Of a DNA stretch of 64,000 nucleotides, positions 16,960 to 25,306 are shown in pieces (within the stretch, counting starts at the first letter, position 1; every line of letters starts with the position of its first letter). Where the stretch lies: NCBI GenBank assembly GCA_034112085.1, contig JAWUWD010000050.1, positions 1 to 64,000 of the forward strand, given 5' to 3'. The notes under the pieces were generated by a model that saw only the letters and a list, made by a program, of their open reading frames with translations, searched no databases and had not been told where the DNA came from. A program made the position numbers and the translations under genes. Source of the DNA: JAWUWD01 sp034112085 (GTDB lineage Bacteria > Bacteroidota > Bacteroidia > Cytophagales > Cyclobacteriaceae).

Positions 16960-18216
16960 ATGAACGCTACAGAAAAGATATTTGACTATATGTATAAACA
17001 TCGTAAAACACTTCAACTGTTATTGGGCTTACTAGTCGCAATTTTCATTACAGTGACTGAACTCAAGGCACAAAGTGCAGAAGGGTTTATTTATGGGAAG
17101 GTATACACATCCAATGATACCTATGTCGGACAAATCCGCTGGGGAAAAGAAGAGGCCTATTGGAATGATCACTTCAATACATCCAAGGTCGATAACTTAT
17201 ACAGCACTTATAAATCAAGACAGAAGAAGAATAATTACAATTTTGACTGGAGACTGTTTTCAATTTGGGACGATAGATCTACTCAGACTGTCCACTTATT
17301 TTCTAGTCAGTTTGGTGATCTACAAGAGATTATCAATTACAGAGATGGTAGAGTTGTCGCAAAACTGAAAAATGGAGAAGAAATAAGGTTGTCCGGTTCA
17401 GGATATAACGATGTGGGCTCTAGTATTAGGGTATTGGATCAAGACTTAGGTTTGATTACTGTTAAGTGGGATAGGATTAGAAAAGTCGAATTCTTGCCAA
17501 CCCCTAAAAACCTTAAAGAGACCTTAGGAAAGCCCATTTATGGAACGGTTGAGACCTATCGAAAGGGTAAGATGACAGGATTTATTCAATGGGATCATGA
17601 CGAACGTATAGGGACAGATAAACTTGATGGCGACACGAGAGATGGAGAAGTATCGATTGCGTTTGATAAGATTGGTAAGATCGAAAATCGTGGAAACTCT
17701 AGTCAAGTTTATTTGAAATCCGGGAGGTCATTTCAAGTAAGTGGGAGTAATGATGTGAATGATTCAAATAAAGGAATCATTGTGACGGTAGATGGAGTTG
17801 GAAAGGTTGATATTCCTTGGAGAGCATTTAAGTCAGTCACTTTCGAAGATGTGGAAGAGTCTGGAGATTCATATTCGAGCTACAAGATTGCTGAGTTGAA
17901 AGGGAAAGTAAGACAATACAGAGGGGGAGAAGTTAGCGGAAAGATAATATTTGACTTAGACGAAGAATGGAATTTGGAATTACTAGAAGGAATGGACGAT
18001 GAGCTTGAATACAAAATTCCGTTTAGGAATATCAAGAGAATAGCACCTAAAAATTATAACTATGCCATAGTTGAGTTGAAAAATGGAGTAGAACTTCTAT
18101 TGGGTGATAGTAGAGATGTTACTGAAAGCAACGCTGGTATTTTGGTTTTTGATTCTCAAAATAAGGAACCACTGCATATTGAATGGAAGGATGTCACTGA
18201 AATCATTTTTGAATAA
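16960..18216 (+). CDS. secreted protein with three unrecognised ~105-residue repeats (copy 1)
   Basis: Family not recognised. The frame opens at 16936; the Met at 16960 or 16990 gives a conventional signal peptide (LQLLLGLLVAIFITVTELKAQS). The mature part is three divergent tandem repeats. Each begins with a G-x-V ... G-x-I-x-W (or F) strand and an acidic turn (WGKEE, WDHDE, FDLDE), continues with a V-x-L-K-x-G hairpin and a (S/L)G(S/D)...DV...N(K/A)GI segment, and closes with I-x-W...V-x-F. The first repeat carries a longer Trp/Tyr/Asp-rich insert. Pattern and Gly/Asp content suggest a beta-rich periplasmic or surface domain. A paralog lies at 20282-21556 on the other side of a LytS/LytR pair. 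Gene 11 nt downstream is the kinase, so this is the first gene of that unit or the last of the sigma operon. Confidence 0.75.
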   Translation: MNATEKIFDYMYKHRKTLQLLLGLLVAIFITVTELKAQSAEGFIYGKVYTSNDTYVGQIRWGKEEAYWNDHFNTSKVDNLYSTYKSRQKKNNYNFDWRLFSIWDDRSTQTVHLFSSQFGDLQEIINYRDGRVVAKLKNGEEIRLSGSGYNDVGSSIRVLDQDLGLITVKWDRIRKVEFLPTPKNLKETLGKPIYGTVETYRKGKMTGFIQWDHDERIGTDKLDGDTRDGEVSIAFDKIGKIENRGNSSQVYLKSGRSFQVSGSNDVNDSNKGIIVTVDGVGKVDIPWRAFKSVTFEDVEESGDSYSSYKIAELKGKVRQYRGGEVSGKIIFDLDEEWNLELLEGMDDELEYKIPFRNIKRIAPKNYNYAIVELKNGVELLLGDSRDVTESNAGILVFDSQNKEPLHIEWKDVTEIIFE

Positions 18217-18227
18217 TTACTACATTA

Positions 18228-19259
18228 GTGACTGCACTTAATACTTTAGTTTTGCGTAAGAATATAATTCTGATATCGGTTATTATTAGTTTGTTGACGC
18301 TCCTGGCTTACTATATGTACACTCTGGATCTCTCCATTGATTTGTACTATACGATTGGCTGGATACTTGTCATATTAGTGCTATTGGTATTGGGCAATAG
18401 TTTGATCTCCAGACAATTCAATAGACATTTGCCATGGCTGAAATTTGGGCGAAGACGACTTTTTACACATCTGTTTTTAGGGTTGATATATTCTCTTATT
18501 GTTATCAATCTCGCCTACTTCACTTTCAAACTAGTCCTCACTACTCAGCCACCTATCATCGAGCAAGTGATCGTGATGAATGTTTATGGATTGGTGATGT
18601 TTGTTCCAATATTCAGCATCTATTTCAGCCTTCACTTTTTGAAACATTGGCAGAACTCTGCTTTCGAAACAGAGAAATTTAAAAAAGAAACATTGAAGTC
18701 TCAGATCGACAACCTCAAAAATCACTTAGATCCACATTTTTTATTCAATAATTTGAATATTCTTTCAGCATTGATTGATAAGGATGCCAATGAATCTAAG
18801 CGTTTTCTTGATAAATTTTCGGATGTCTATCGAGCATTGTTGAAAACAAAGGACGAAGATCTTATATGTTTGCAGGATGAGCTCGATTTTATTGAAGCCT
18901 ATATCTATTTAATGAAAACTAGATTCGAGGAGCTAATTATATTCAATATCAACGTAGAGCAAGATGCCTTGCTGAAAATGCTTCCTCCATTGAGTATTCA
19001 GTTGCTGATAGAAAATGTAGTCAAGCACAACGCAATCAGTGAGAAGAAGCCTTTGGTTGTCGAACTCACTTCTGATGGTTCTTCGATCACCGTTTGCAAT
19101 TCACTCAACCTACAAAAGATACCTGCAGAGTCATCAGGCAGCGGACTAGATAATATTAGGAGTAGATATGCTTATTTTACAGATAGAAAGGTTGAGATCA
19201 ATCAATCAGAGTCACAATTTTGTGTTACTATACCGCTCATCGAGGTAGAAGAGGTCTAA
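18228..19259 (+). CDS. LytS-type sensor histidine kinase
   Basis: Membrane histidine kinase of the LytS/YehU class. Four hydrophobic helices fill about residues 10-140, with no large periplasmic sensor domain. They are followed by a short coiled linker and the His_kinase domain with HLDPHFLFNNLNILSALI (phospho-acceptor His) and a compact ATPase domain (LLIENVVKHN; SSGSGLDNIRSRYAYF). GTG start 11 nt after the upstream repeat protein; the response regulator follows 13 nt downstream. With no visible sensor domain, the signal may come through a partner protein, and the flanking triple-repeat secreted proteins are natural candidates (inference). Confidence 0.92.
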   Translation: MTALNTLVLRKNIILISVIISLLTLLAYYMYTLDLSIDLYYTIGWILVILVLLVLGNSLISRQFNRHLPWLKFGRRRLFTHLFLGLIYSLIVINLAYFTFKLVLTTQPPIIEQVIVMNVYGLVMFVPIFSIYFSLHFLKHWQNSAFETEKFKKETLKSQIDNLKNHLDPHFLFNNLNILSALIDKDANESKRFLDKFSDVYRALLKTKDEDLICLQDELDFIEAYIYLMKTRFEELIIFNINVEQDALLKMLPPLSIQLLIENVVKHNAISEKKPLVVELTSDGSSITVCNSLNLQKIPAESSGSGLDNIRSRYAYFTDRKVEINQSESQFCVTIPLIEVEEV

Positions 19260-19272
19260 ATGGTCAATTGAT

Positions 19273-20031
19273 ATGAATGTACTTATTCTTGAAGACGAAA
19301 CACTAGCAGGTCAAAAAGTCTCTGCACTACTGACTGAAATTGATGAATCATTGAATGTTTTGGCGATTCTCAAATCAGTGGAATCTGCAAGAGATTGGTT
19401 CTCAATTAATGAAACCCCTGATCTGGTAATTAGTGATATAAGACTTTTGGATGGTCTGAGCTTTCAATTATTTGAAGAGATCGACTATAAGAATCCAGTG
19501 ATATTCACGACAGCTTATGACCAGTATGCGATAAAGGCATTCGAGGTCAATAGCTTAGATTATCTTCTGAAACCCATTCAGAAGGAGAAAATGGAGAAGG
19601 CATTATCTAAACTCAACACGGTACCAGTTGTACAAGAAGAAACGGCCTCTTATCAAGAGATAATCAAGATGATCAATGCAGGAAAGGATGAACATAAGTC
19701 AAGATTTATGATTCGCGCTGGTCAAAAGATATTGGCAGTTCCAGTGGGTAAAATATCCTACTTCTACAGTCTCAATAAGCTGACCTATATTGTCACACTA
19801 GACGGAAAGAAGTATCCTTGTGATCAGACATTAGAAGTGATTGATTTGCAAGTTGATCCCAAAATATTCTTCAGGGCCAATAGGAAGTTTATTGTCAAGT
19901 TTGAGGCTATTAGTGAGATTCATCCTTATTTCAAGGGACGGATGAAAATCGAACTTTCTCCAGCTGCAGAAGATGATATTGTGATCAGTGCTGATCGTAC
20001 GCCAGATTTCAAGAAGTGGCTAGATTTGTAA
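19273..20031 (+). CDS. LytTR family response regulator
   Basis: Receiver domain (about residues 1-115) with phospho-acceptor Asp55 in DLVISDIRLLDG, the switch Thr in IFTTAYDQYA and the Lys in YLLKPI, joined to a C-terminal LytTR DNA-binding domain (about 145-250; FMIRAGQKILAVPVGKISYFYSLNK, FFRANRKFIV). 252 aa, usual length. It pairs with the LytS kinase 13 nt upstream. LytTR proteins bind short direct repeats; its targets could include the 250-nt leader before the second repeat protein. Confidence 0.93.
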   Translation: MNVLILEDETLAGQKVSALLTEIDESLNVLAILKSVESARDWFSINETPDLVISDIRLLDGLSFQLFEEIDYKNPVIFTTAYDQYAIKAFEVNSLDYLLKPIQKEKMEKALSKLNTVPVVQEETASYQEIIKMINAGKDEHKSRFMIRAGQKILAVPVGKISYFYSLNKLTYIVTLDGKKYPCDQTLEVIDLQVDPKIFFRANRKFIVKFEAISEIHPYFKGRMKIELSPAAEDDIVISADRTPDFKKWLDL

Positions 20032-20281
20032 TTCCTTTTACGTTCATTCAGTAGCGCTTTGTACATTCATGTAAATTGTAATTGTGCAACCTATATAGGT
20101 AATCATTGAGTTTTTACCCTAGTCTTCAATATCAAATAAACCTTCATCAAGCTATTATCCCGATTCGGTAATCTAATAGTCCATCTCATCTCCTTCTTGT
20201 ATTATAGTGTAAAGAGATTGTTCACCTTTGAAATATCAATCATATACAACAAGAACTTAGCACAACAAAACTCAAATACTC
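20032..20281. other. 250-nt leader before the second triple-repeat gene
   Basis: AT-rich region with no convincing ORF; a frame at 20197-20451 overlaps the signal-peptide gene out of frame. It is the likely promoter region of the 20282 gene and a candidate site for the adjacent LytTR regulator. I could not identify a clean direct repeat by eye. Confidence 0.4.
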
Positions 20282-21556
20282 ATGAAACAACGCAACTCAA
20301 TTTTAGCAACTTTAGCGATCTGTATGTTCGCTTCATTCACAACGCTTCAAGGTCAAGACTCAGGTTTTATTTATGGAAAAGTAACAACGATCGATGGAAA
20401 GAGTTTCACAGGTCCTATAAGGTGGGGCAAGGAAGAAGTTTACTGGACTGACATGTTCAACGCATCCAAAGAAGAAAATAACAACTTAGATTATTTGTCT
20501 AGAGAGGATAAAAGATCACTGGATGAGCATTATGATAATAGTCACAATGAGTGGGGAAATCGATGGGAGAGTAGATTGGAATCATGGTTCGACAATAACT
20601 GGACACACTACGATAAAGATAATCGTCATGATCACCAGTTTGCCTGTCAGTTTGGAGAGATGAAGAAGCTTACGCCTACCGGAAGAGAGCGAGCCGAAAT
20701 AACACTTAAGAATGGGAATCGAATTGAGATTGACGGCAGTGGATATAATGATATCGGCACTAAAATTAAAATTATGGATCCAGAATTAGGTGAAGTGGAT
20801 CTTAGCTGGTCGCGAATAGACGAAATTGAATTCATGAACACACCAGAGGTCATTGAAGATAAATTTGGCGAGCCACTTTACGGTACAGTTAGAACTTATG
20901 GTGGATCGTTTACTGGATATATACAGTGGGATCATGACGAAAGGATAAGTACTGATAAACTAGATGGAGACACAGACGATAGTGATCTTTCGATTCAGTT
21001 TGGTAAAATTGAATCGATCGAAAGAAATGGATCAAGAAGTAGTTATGTAGTTCTTAAGTCGGGAAGAAAAATGACGCTCAGAGGCACTAATGATGTCAAC
21101 TCTGAGAACAAGGGTATTATAGTGACTAGTGAGAAGTTCGGTAGAATAGATATTCCTTGGGAGGAATTTAAAATGGTGACTTTTCAAAAGCCTACGGATG
21201 CACCAAAATCTTATGGAAGCTTTGGGGCTCAAAACGAATTGACAGGTGTTGTAAAGACTATGGATGGAGAATCTCTAAAAGGTAAATTGATTTTCGATTT
21301 GGATGAATCTTATGATTTTGAAATATTGCAAGGTAAGTCTGATGACATAGAATACATCTTACCATTCAGGTCAGTTAGTAAGATATCTCCTAAAAATTAT
21401 GACAACAGTAATGTGACACTGAAAAATGGAGAGACGATTGTCCTTGGTGATGGTCAAGACGTGTCAGAAAAGAATAGCGGGATACTTGTTTTCACAGGAA
21501 AAGACAATCCCACTTATGTTAGCTGGAATAGGATTAAGGAAGTTTCGTTTAATTAG
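20282..21556 (+). CDS. secreted protein with three unrecognised ~105-residue repeats (copy 2)
   Basis: 424-aa paralog of the 16960-18216 protein; family not recognised. Clear signal peptide (MKQRNSILATLAICMFASFTTLQGQ). It has the same three-repeat plan: the first repeat carries a Trp/Asp/His-rich insert (ESWFDNNWTHYDKDN), the second contains IQWDHDERISTDKLDGDT, which differs from copy 1 at one position over 18, and the third ends VSWNRIKEVSF. Similarity runs the full length, so it is a gene duplication and not a shared domain. It has its own 250-nt leader and a strong terminator right after the stop, so it is probably a separate transcript, possibly a target of the LytTR regulator. Confidence 0.78.
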   Translation: MKQRNSILATLAICMFASFTTLQGQDSGFIYGKVTTIDGKSFTGPIRWGKEEVYWTDMFNASKEENNNLDYLSREDKRSLDEHYDNSHNEWGNRWESRLESWFDNNWTHYDKDNRHDHQFACQFGEMKKLTPTGRERAEITLKNGNRIEIDGSGYNDIGTKIKIMDPELGEVDLSWSRIDEIEFMNTPEVIEDKFGEPLYGTVRTYGGSFTGYIQWDHDERISTDKLDGDTDDSDLSIQFGKIESIERNGSRSSYVVLKSGRKMTLRGTNDVNSENKGIIVTSEKFGRIDIPWEEFKMVTFQKPTDAPKSYGSFGAQNELTGVVKTMDGESLKGKLIFDLDESYDFEILQGKSDDIEYILPFRSVSKISPKNYDNSNVTLKNGETIVLGDGQDVSEKNSGILVFTGKDNPTYVSWNRIKEVSFN

Positions 21557-21570
21557 GAGTACTCAATAAT

Positions 21571-21608
21571 AAAAAGCTGGTTACGTAAGTACGGAGCCAG
21601 CTTTTTTT
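21571..21608. terminator. terminator after repeat protein copy 2
   Basis: AAAAAGCTGG ... CCAGCTTTTT, stem about 10 bp with a 16-nt loop, ending in seven T. It can act on both strands and so also serves the convergent DinB-like remnant. Confidence 0.8.
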
Positions 21609-21626
21609 GATGCCTACCATTTTTTG

Positions 21627-22097
21627 TCAATCCCATACTTGAGGACGATCAACTTCTGCAGTTCTCAAATAATCTAATATTTGTCCGGTATACACTGACT
21701 CGTGATAAGCAATTCTCATCAGGTAGTTACCTAATGTTTTGCTTTGGCCGACTTCGGTTCTTTCTATTCTGATTTGATCTAGATCCGATTCTGAATAGCC
21801 TTTTATATCATGGATAAATTCATCATGATATTTTTGAGAAAATTCAAGTTAAGGTTGGAGCCCTTTATATGGTAGATTATGCCAAGGAGATGAATAGCCT
21901 CCAAGATTGCCTCTATTCTTAATGATGACATGAAAGAGCTGTTCGGTCTCTAGTACATGTCTTATCATTTCGATGATTGAAAGTGCCTTTTGATCCGGTC
22001 TCCAAGTCAAATACTCCTTTGTAATTCCTTTCCACAAATTGATACTCCGTCTTCTAGTCTCTGAAAAGTTAATAAGTATGATTTCAATCGAATTCAT
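21627..22097 (-). pseudogene. DinB-like family protein interrupted by an in-frame TAA
   Basis: A 157-codon reading frame continues in register through a TAA at 21849-21851. The 5' part (82 codons) reads MNSIEIILINFSETRRRSINLW...MIRHVLETEQLFHVIIKN. The 3' part reads LEFSQKYHDEFIHDI ... GNYLMRIAYHESVYTGQILDYLRTA. Together these have the helical layout and histidine positions of a DinB/YfiT-like metal-binding four-helix protein (H in MIRHVLETE and in IAYHESVYTGQ). Restoring one base (for example GAA for TAA) gives a full-length protein. No frameshift is needed. It is either a recent pseudogene or a sequence error; recA next door shows the same kind of lesion. Confidence 0.72.
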
Positions 22098-22137
22098 ACC
22101 TATTGATTAACGGGAGATCTGCCGTAAAAAGAGGAGT

Positions 22138-22175
22138 AAGTCTTACCGAGTCTTCTAGACGACTTGGTAAGACTT
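22138..22175 (-). terminator. recA terminator hairpin
   Basis: 15-bp stem with one G/T position and 8-nt loop (TTCTAGAC), just downstream of recA on the minus strand, followed there by a T-rich stretch (CCTCTTTTTA). Confidence 0.65.
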
Positions 22176-22193
22176 GAAGTTAGGAGGTGCGCT

Positions 22194-23228
22194 TTATGAA
22201 GTAGCTTCCTTCTTGAAAGGTTTAGTGATTTCTTCTCCTGCGATCTTAGCTTTAATTTTCATTTCCATATCCTCCATCATCTCTGGATTATCGAGGATTA
22301 TTTCTTTTACCGCATCACGACCTTGACCGAGTTTGTTGCCTTCATAAGAGAACCAAGAACCAGCTTTTTTGATAACTTCTAGTTCTACCCCGATATCAAT
22401 AATCTCCCCTACTTTCGAGATCCCTTTTCCATACATGATGTCAAATTCCACGATTTTGAATGGAGGAGCAACTTTATTTTTCACCACTTTTACACGAGTT
22501 CTGTTACCCGTTACTTCAGCAGCACTTTCCTTGATCTGACCGATACGTCTGATGTCTAGTCTTACTGAAGCGTAGAATTTCAAGGCATTACCACCAGTAG
22601 TCGTTTCAGGATTCCCGAACATCACACCGATTTTCTCTCTAAGCTGATTGATAAAGATACATGCACAACCAGTTTTGTTAATCGTACCCGTCAACTTTCT
22701 CAACGCTTGAGACATCAAACGTGCTTGAAGTCCCATTTTGCTATCTCCCATTTCGCCTTCAAGCTCAGCTTTTGGTACTAACGCAGCTACAGAATCAATT
22801 ACAATTATGTCTATAGCTCCAGATCGGATAAGATGTTCTGCGATTTCCAGTGCTTGCTCACCATTGTCAGGCTGAGATATCAACAGGTTTTCAGTATCTA
22901 TACCGAGACTCTCCGCTTAAGTTTTATCAAAAGCGTGTTCAGCATCTATAAATGCAGCGAGCCCTCCAGCTTTTTGTGCTTGAGCAATGCAGTGCATGGT
23001 AAGTGTTGTTTTACCAGAAGATTCTGGACCATAAATCTCAGTTACTCTTCCTCTTGGAATTCCACCAATCCCCAAGGCAACATCAAGCCCTAGTGATCCA
23101 GTAGAGATTGCAGGTATATCCATAACTTTCTCATCGCTGAGTCTCATCACAGCACCTTTTCCGTAACTTTTTTCGAGCTTTTCTATGGTAAGTTGTAATG
23201 CTTTTAGTTTTTCAGTTTGATCACTCAT
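22194..23228 (-). pseudogene. recA: recA, interrupted by an in-frame TAA
   Basis: RecA recombinase: DNA strand exchange and SOS co-protease. The 345-codon frame is in register end to end but has TAA at 22917-22919. The 5' part (103 codons) includes the Walker A motif GPESSGKTT and the catalytic Glu in DAEHAFDKT. The 3' part resumes AESLGIDTENLLISQPDNGEQALEI, then VIDSVAALVPKAELEGEMGD (Walker B region), loop L1, loop L2 (FGNPETTTGGNALKFYAS) and the C-terminus. The family has Tyr at the stop position (Tyr103 of the E. coli protein, stacking on ATP adenine), so TAT or TAC to TAA is one substitution. Apart from this the gene looks fully conserved. As written, the cell would lack RecA; sequence error is a strong alternative. 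Confidence 0.9.
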
Positions 23229-23465
23229 GACTTAATATGTTGGGTTTTCTTGAATTCTTTTTCGTGAAATTAGAGGGATTTTAATTAATTCCCAAATTTT
23301 TTAGTAAAATTAACTGGTATCGTTTGTTAAGGTTGATATGTGTAGATTATAAGTAGTTAATTATAACTAATAAAATTAGTAAAAAGAAAAATGACTAGTA
23401 ATTTTGCTTTAAGGAAGTGGAGTTGAAAGTAAATAATTAACTTGTGATCGTAAAAAAATACATGA
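23229..23465. other. divergent intergenic region recA / SpoIIE-type phosphatase
   Basis: 237 nt of AT-rich DNA with no ORF. A TAATTTTG element (23399-23406) reads towards the phosphatase gene. I saw no convincing LexA-type palindrome in front of recA. Confidence 0.4.
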
Positions 23466-24674
23466 ATGAATACATTCACAGCAGATGATCAATTAAAGCT
23501 AAAACAACTCGAGCTGAATGCCGTGTTGGAGATTACTCAGGCAGTTAATAATAACTTGCCGGAAGAGGCTCTATATAAAATATATGATTTCACATTACGG
23601 GCTAATCTCAATGTAAGAAAGTTGGCTTTATATGTGTTTGATGAAGAGTGGAGTTGTAAAGTGAATCATGGTACGGCTCACGATTTTTTTGTAGAAGCAA
23701 TGGATGTGTGCTTTAACGCATTGCGCACGGTCGCTAAGTTAGAAGATATAGACTGTCCATCACATTTCAACGAGTTTGATTATTTGATCCCAGTATTTCA
23801 TAAGCATGAAACCTTGGGGTTGGTTTTTGTAGCCGGTGATGGTGATAAAGGAGGACTAGGTAGTGAGTTTATTCAAGCATTGAGTAATATCATCATAGTA
23901 GCGATAGAAAATAAAAAGCTCGCTCGGAAAGAGCTTGAGCAAGAAGCGTTTAGAAAGGAGTTAGAAATTGCCAGTGATGTTCAACAGTTTTTATTTCCTG
24001 ATAATTTACCTAACACGCCTAAACTAAAAGTGGAGGCAAGCTATTTGCCACACGATAGAGTGGGGGGGGATTATTACGATTATATCCCTATTAATAAGAA
24101 TCAGTTTTTGATTTGTGTGGCAGATGTTTCTGGAAAAGGTATTCCTGCGGCTATTTTAATGTCAAATTTCCAGGCATCATTAAGAACGCTTATTCGTCAA
24201 ACGCCTAATCTGACAGAGATCGTTCATGCACTCAATTTTCAAATTAGGGAGAGTGCCAAAGGCGAAAAATTCATCACCTGTTTTACAGCCATATATGATC
24301 ACTCACTTAAGACACTGATCTATGTCAATGCAGGACACAATGCACCTTTATTAATAGATAGGAAGAATGGAATTAGATTGTTGGAAGACGGGTCTACCAT
24401 ATTGGGCATGTTTGAACCATTGCCGTTTATCAACGAAGGTTTTATTGATGACCTTGAGGACTTCACACTGTTTTGTTATACGGATGGTGTGACTGAGACA
24501 GAAAATGAGGCTGATGAAGAATATGGGCCAGAAAGACTTGAAGAGTATTTCAAGCAGTACCATTACAAAGATTTGAAGGATATTCATCACGATATTATCT
24601 TAGAGCTTGATGATTTCAAAGGGAAAAATGCCTACAAAGATGATATTACCATGTTGACATGTCGCGTGGAGTAA
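23466..24674 (+). CDS. SpoIIE/RsbU-type PP2C serine phosphatase
   Basis: 402-aa soluble protein. The N-terminal half (about 1-155) looks like a GAF-type sensor domain. A short helix (EQEAFRKELEIASDVQQFLFPDNLP, typical of RsbU linkers) leads into a PPM/SpoIIE phosphatase domain (about 195-400), with metal-binding Asp residues in RVGGDYYDY and VADVSGKGIPAAILM and later in LFCYTDGVTE and KDDITML. Such proteins usually dephosphorylate an anti-sigma-factor antagonist, but no STAS or anti-sigma partner is adjacent. Its stop overlaps the start of the polysaccharide deacetylase (TAATG), so the three genes 23466-26385 form one operon. Confidence 0.9.
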   Translation: MNTFTADDQLKLKQLELNAVLEITQAVNNNLPEEALYKIYDFTLRANLNVRKLALYVFDEEWSCKVNHGTAHDFFVEAMDVCFNALRTVAKLEDIDCPSHFNEFDYLIPVFHKHETLGLVFVAGDGDKGGLGSEFIQALSNIIIVAIENKKLARKELEQEAFRKELEIASDVQQFLFPDNLPNTPKLKVEASYLPHDRVGGDYYDYIPINKNQFLICVADVSGKGIPAAILMSNFQASLRTLIRQTPNLTEIVHALNFQIRESAKGEKFITCFTAIYDHSLKTLIYVNAGHNAPLLIDRKNGIRLLEDGSTILGMFEPLPFINEGFIDDLEDFTLFCYTDGVTETENEADEEYGPERLEEYFKQYHYKDLKDIHHDIILELDDFKGKNAYKDDITMLTCRVE

Positions 24675-25306
24675 TGTGGTATAGACACCGTACACCTACT
24701 ATATTACAATGGTTTTATCCATCACTTACCTGGCATCGATCGAGAAGTGAAAAGTCTATTTACCTCACATTTGATGATGGACCCATTCCAGAGATTACTC
24801 CTATGGTATTGAACACGCTTAAACAGTATGATGTCAAAGCCACTTTCTTTTGCGTTGGAGACAATGCTAAGAAGCATCCTGAACTGTTAAGTAAAGTAAT
24901 AGAAGCTGGTCATCGAATAGGAAATCATACCTCACAGCATTTGGATGGATGGAAAACTGAACTGGATAGCTATGTTCATAACATAGAATCTTGTGATGAG
25001 CAACTAGATCAAATTAAGGGAAGTGAGTTACTCCCTTTGTTTAGACCGCCATACGGCAAAATAGGTTCAAGACAAATCAATCGGGTAAAGCATACACATC
25101 AAATAGTTATGTGGGATGTGTTATCGGGAGATTTCGATCAAAGCTTATCTCCAGAGAAATGTCTACATAATACGATTAAGGCAACACGCAGTGGTTCAAT
25201 TGTCGTTTTTCATGACAACGTTAAAGCGAAAGAGAATGTGATACATGCATTACCGCGATATATAGATCATTTTAGAGAACTAGGATTTGAATTTAAAACG
25301 CTATGA
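24674..25306 (+). CDS. polysaccharide deacetylase family protein
   Basis: NodB-homology carbohydrate esterase 4 domain: YLTFDDGPIPEITP (catalytic base and metal Asp), GNHTSQHLDG (metal-binding His pair), FRPPYGKIG and a C-terminal IVVFHDN. It probably removes N-acetyl groups from an envelope polysaccharide or peptidoglycan. The ATG at 24674 overlaps the stop of the phosphatase gene; an in-frame ATG at 24659 adds only five codons. There is no signal peptide. The next gene (GT2) starts within its stop codon (ATGA). Confidence 0.9.
   Translation: MWYRHRTPTILQWFYPSLTWHRSRSEKSIYLTFDDGPIPEITPMVLNTLKQYDVKATFFCVGDNAKKHPELLSKVIEAGHRIGNHTSQHLDGWKTELDSYVHNIESCDEQLDQIKGSELLPLFRPPYGKIGSRQINRVKHTHQIVMWDVLSGDFDQSLSPEKCLHNTIKATRSGSIVVFHDNVKAKENVIHALPRYIDHFRELGFEFKTL

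Noticed and set aside
20197..20451. 84-codon frame across the start of repeat protein copy 2
   Set aside because: Out of frame with the signal-peptide gene, which explains the sequence better.
22194..22883. The 3' part of recA as a separate gene starting at the Met at 22883
   Set aside because: The sequence between the stop and that Met is conserved RecA sequence in the same frame, so this is one interrupted gene.
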